Of a DNA stretch of 7,184 bases, positions 5,106 through 7,184 are shown one piece after another. Positions within the stretch are counted from its first letter, which is position 1. Each line of letters begins with the position of its first letter. The notes below the pieces were generated by a model, which ran no database searches, was not told the origin of the DNA, and was given only the letters and a program-made list of their open reading frames with translations. The position numbers were made by a program, and so were the translations under genes. Source of the DNA: Actinomycetota bacterium (GTDB taxonomy: Bacteria > Actinomycetota > Acidimicrobiia > Acidimicrobiales > Ilumatobacteraceae); NCBI GenBank assembly GCA_005800965.1, contig SYEA01000113.1:1-7184 (forward strand), written 5' to 3'.

Positions 5106-5464
5106 GTGGCTTTGTGGTGTGCATTTTTTCGGCGATGGTCGCGTTGAGTGCCTTGGTCGTTGATGGAGCCCGTTTGGTTTCGGCACGGGCAGCAATTGAT
5201 GACCATGCTGCCAACGCAGCACGATCAGCAGCCCAAGAAATTATCGACGTTCGGCTGAACAATGAACGCATTGACCCACAGGCTGGCAGTGCGGCCGCGC
5301 GTCGGTACTTGGCAGAAAATGGGCTCAACGGCAGCGTGCAGATCGAGGGCTTGCGAGTGCAAGTCACGGTGTCTGACACTGTGACCATGACCTTGCTGGC
5401 ACTGGTGGGTGTCGGAGACCAGGTCGTGCAAACAACTCGCCAAGTACGGGTGGTTGACGAGTGA
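5102..5464 (+). CDS. TadE/TadG-like small membrane-anchored pilus protein
   Basis: The protein has 120 residues. A hydrophobic helix starts almost at the N-terminus (about 3-20: GFVVCIFSAMVALSALVV). It is followed by DGARLVSARAAIDDHAANAARSAAQE, which resembles the post-helix segment of TadG/Tad-like proteins (D-x-GRL...A-D-x-AA). The end is beta-like (VQVTVSDTVTM...VRVVDE). Unlike the two preceding genes it has no basic leader and no G-x4-E cleavage motif. It cannot be extended to gain one, because an in-frame TGA lies at 5081-5083 and no ATG, GTG or TTG follows it. It may therefore be a non-cleaved anchor or be handled differently. It overlaps its neighbours as ATGA upstream and GTGA downstream, so it is tightly coupled within the operon. 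Confidence 0.65.
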   Translation: MSGFVVCIFSAMVALSALVVDGARLVSARAAIDDHAANAARSAAQEIIDVRLNNERIDPQAGSAAARRYLAENGLNGSVQIEGLRVQVTVSDTVTMTLLALVGVGDQVVQTTRQVRVVDE

Positions 5465-7184
5465 GCCGCACACTGCGTAGTGCCCGCCGGCGCGTGATGG
5501 GCTCGGCTGTTGCATTTCTATTGATCCTGTTGGTGGTGGCCACACCGTTGTGGTGGTTGGGGCCGCACCCGTTGCAGATTGTCGGGGAATTGCTCGACGT
5601 GCTGTCTGGCGAGCGACTCATTGCCCCGCGCGAACTCGTGGAGCTGAGTGGGTTTGCCGGCCTGTGGCTGTTGGTGATTGTAGGGGTAGTCCGCACGGTG
5701 AACTTGGTGATTGGTGTGCTTGTTCACGCTGTGCGCACGAGCAATGATTCGTTCAATGAACGCTCCACCTATCGAGTGATTCGTGTGCTGCTCATTTTTG
5801 CCGTTGGGTTGGTGACCACGACCAAAGCGGTGACACACTCACCATCTGTTCCAGCAGTCCCTGCAGCCGAGACTGATGACTCGCGCCGCGCGACACCGTT
5901 GAGCACGCCCGTCACTTTGCCGGCTTTAGCATCTGCTGGTTTGGCCGCTGGCTTGGCGGCGCATGTCAACAAAACCCGAGCTGTGTTGCTGAGCGATGCA
6001 CCAACTGCAGCAAAACTACGACGACCGGCAGCGGCTGCGCTATCGCGCGGAACCGCAGTTTTCGAAAGCGCCAAACGGTGGTCTGTGGATGCTGGAGGCA
6101 GGACCACTGCTAATCACATTGTCGACACAAGTGCACTGCTCGTGCCGCTTGGGCGTTCAGATACCAACCTTGTGCACTTAACGATTGCTCCGGGTGACAA
6201 AGTGTCGGTTGAAGCACCGATAGATGAAGCGGTAGTGGTGCTACGCCATGTGATTAACACAGTGATGTTGGCCCCGTGGCTGCCGACACCACACTTGGTG
6301 CTGTGTGGTTTTAGCGCCGCCGATGTAGTGGGCAGCGAACGGGTCGTACTCACTCACAGTTCGAGTGAAGCAGTAGCTGAGGCCCTTGCGTTGCGCCATC
6401 AGAGCCCGACGCAATCCATCCTCGTTGTGTCACGATTCGATGCCCCAGAGTTTGGTGCTCTGAGTGATGCGGGTATTGCCGTAATCATGGGTTGTGCGAC
6501 GTCGTCAATGCCCACCACTCGGGTGATTCGCGAGCAGCGAGCCTGGCGGATCACGCCGCATGACGACCTATTTTTACCCTACGGGGTGACGGCCGAAGAA
6601 GCAGCCGACTTTCGTGCGATGATTCGCGAAATGACCATCATCGAAGTCGATGACGGGGCTCAGACGCTGATGCCGAAGTCTTCGGCGACTCACCACGTTG
6701 AGTACTCAGCACTCATTCGAGTTCTTGGCCCAGTAGAAGTGGTGGACAACAACCAGGGCGAGGTGCAGTTTCGTAAATCCAAATCGGTCGAGTTGCTGTG
6801 TTGGCTGAGTCTGCATCGTGATCGGCCGACGGTATCGGCGGCGCGCACGGCTCTATGGGAAGTTGATGTTGAAGATGCCACCTTCCACAATGTGCTTTCG
6901 GAGCTGCGCCGAGGTTTGAACACCCACGGCATTACGGACGCTGCTTGGCGCGCCACCAAGCAGCGTCTGGCACTTGATCCGCTCATCTTTACTGATGCTG
7001 AGTTGCTTCGCCGAGTATTGCTGGCCATCGATGACGATGAATCTGAACTCTCCACGACTCGCGCGCTTGAAGAACTATGTGGGGTGCTAGCGCTGGTTCG
7101 GGGCCTACCGTTCGCTGGCGAAGATTACGCGTGGGCCGACGCCGAGGGCATCACGTCAACCTTCGTTTGGCTCGTGACTCGGGC
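5461..7184 (+). CDS. multi-TM protein with C-terminal winged-helix and BTAD (SARP-type) domains, truncated by window edge
   Basis: The frame is open from GTG 5461 (in the GTGA overlap) to the right edge: 574 codons, C-terminus missing. A basic N-terminus (RSARRR) precedes membrane segments at about 13-33, 64-90 and 106-121, with a possible fourth at about 151-169. Four passes would put the remainder in the cytoplasm. Residues about 226-300 (VPLGRSDTNL...LVLCGF) form a nucleotide-domain-like region without any Walker A. From 413 to 487 lies an OmpR/SARP winged helix: IRVLGPVEVVD, KSVELLCWLSLHRDRPTV, ALWEVDV and NVLSELRRGLN. A BTAD start follows (about 505-574; FTDAELLRRV...GLPFAGEDYAWADAEG). 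SARP proteins activate transcription; membrane-anchored versions, often with LysM, occur near actinobacterial Tad loci. No LysM is evident here. The target genes are unknown. Confidence 0.8.
   Translation, partial: MSRTLRSARRRVMGSAVAFLLILLVVATPLWWLGPHPLQIVGELLDVLSGERLIAPRELVELSGFAGLWLLVIVGVVRTVNLVIGVLVHAVRTSNDSFNERSTYRVIRVLLIFAVGLVTTTKAVTHSPSVPAVPAAETDDSRRATPLSTPVTLPALASAGLAAGLAAHVNKTRAVLLSDAPTAAKLRRPAAAALSRGTAVFESAKRWSVDAGGRTTANHIVDTSALLVPLGRSDTNLVHLTIAPGDKVSVEAPIDEAVVVLRHVINTVMLAPWLPTPHLVLCGFSAADVVGSERVVLTHSSSEAVAEALALRHQSPTQSILVVSRFDAPEFGALSDAGIAVIMGCATSSMPTTRVIREQRAWRITPHDDLFLPYGVTAEEAADFRAMIREMTIIEVDDGAQTLMPKSSATHHVEYSALIRVLGPVEVVDNNQGEVQFRKSKSVELLCWLSLHRDRPTVSAARTALWEVDVEDATFHNVLSELRRGLNTHGITDAAWRATKQRLALDPLIFTDAELLRRVLLAIDDDESELSTTRALEELCGVLALVRGLPFAGEDYAWADAEGITSTFVWLVTR

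Noticed and set aside
6690..7055. 121-residue open frame on the - strand
   Set aside because: It is the antisense shadow of the winged-helix/BTAD coding sequence, with Ser/Arg-rich translation and no domain.

Overview
The window holds a compact locus for a Tad (tight adherence, type IVc-like) pilus, almost entirely on the + strand and apparently one operon. Moderate GC, heavy start/stop overlap, a CpaB–CpaF–TadB–TadC–pilin order without a visible secretin, and a membrane-anchored SARP/BTAD regulator-like protein at the end all point to an actinobacterium. The mixture is most like Acidimicrobiia (Ilumatobacter or freshwater acIV type). That placement is inference from gene content, not from a marker gene.

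Layout. Positions 1-110 (- strand) carry the N-terminus of a gene leaving the left edge. It encodes a perfect SEC-C zinc motif (CWCGSGRKYKRCH) and is probably a SEC-C-tagged type I methionine aminopeptidase. Positions 111-344 are a divergent intergenic region with a strong stem-loop (290-320) just before the first pilus gene. Then follow a CpaB/RcpC-like SAF-domain protein (345-1052), the CpaF/TadA ATPase (1055-2341), the TadB (2380-3216) and TadC (3213-4019) inner-membrane platform proteins, a 75-bp A-rich leader (4020-4094), a small Flp-pilin-like protein (4095-4289), two TadE-like pseudopilins (4282-4689 and 4695-5105), a TadE/TadG-like membrane protein (5102-5464), and a large multi-TM protein ending in winged-helix and BTAD domains (5461 to beyond the right edge).

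How the genes work together. CpaF hydrolyses ATP to drive the TadB/TadC platform, which would assemble the Flp-like subunit and the TadE-type minor pilins into a surface fibre. The SAF protein is a periplasm-side or wall-side accessory. The last gene may link pilus or envelope state to transcription. No CpaE/TadZ, secretin or prepilin peptidase gene lies between the genes seen here.

Most striking details: (1) the cpaF-tadB junction is a chain of four ATGACA repeats at exact 14-nt spacing, so that the cpaF stop, three five-codon mini-ORFs and the tadB start are linked by successive ATGA stop/start overlaps; (2) the leader of the first gene can form either a 13-bp hairpin or a competing helix that would mask its Shine-Dalgarno sequence; (3) the Flp-like pilin lacks the usual Glu at +5 of the prepilin cleavage motif, while the two downstream pseudopilins keep it.
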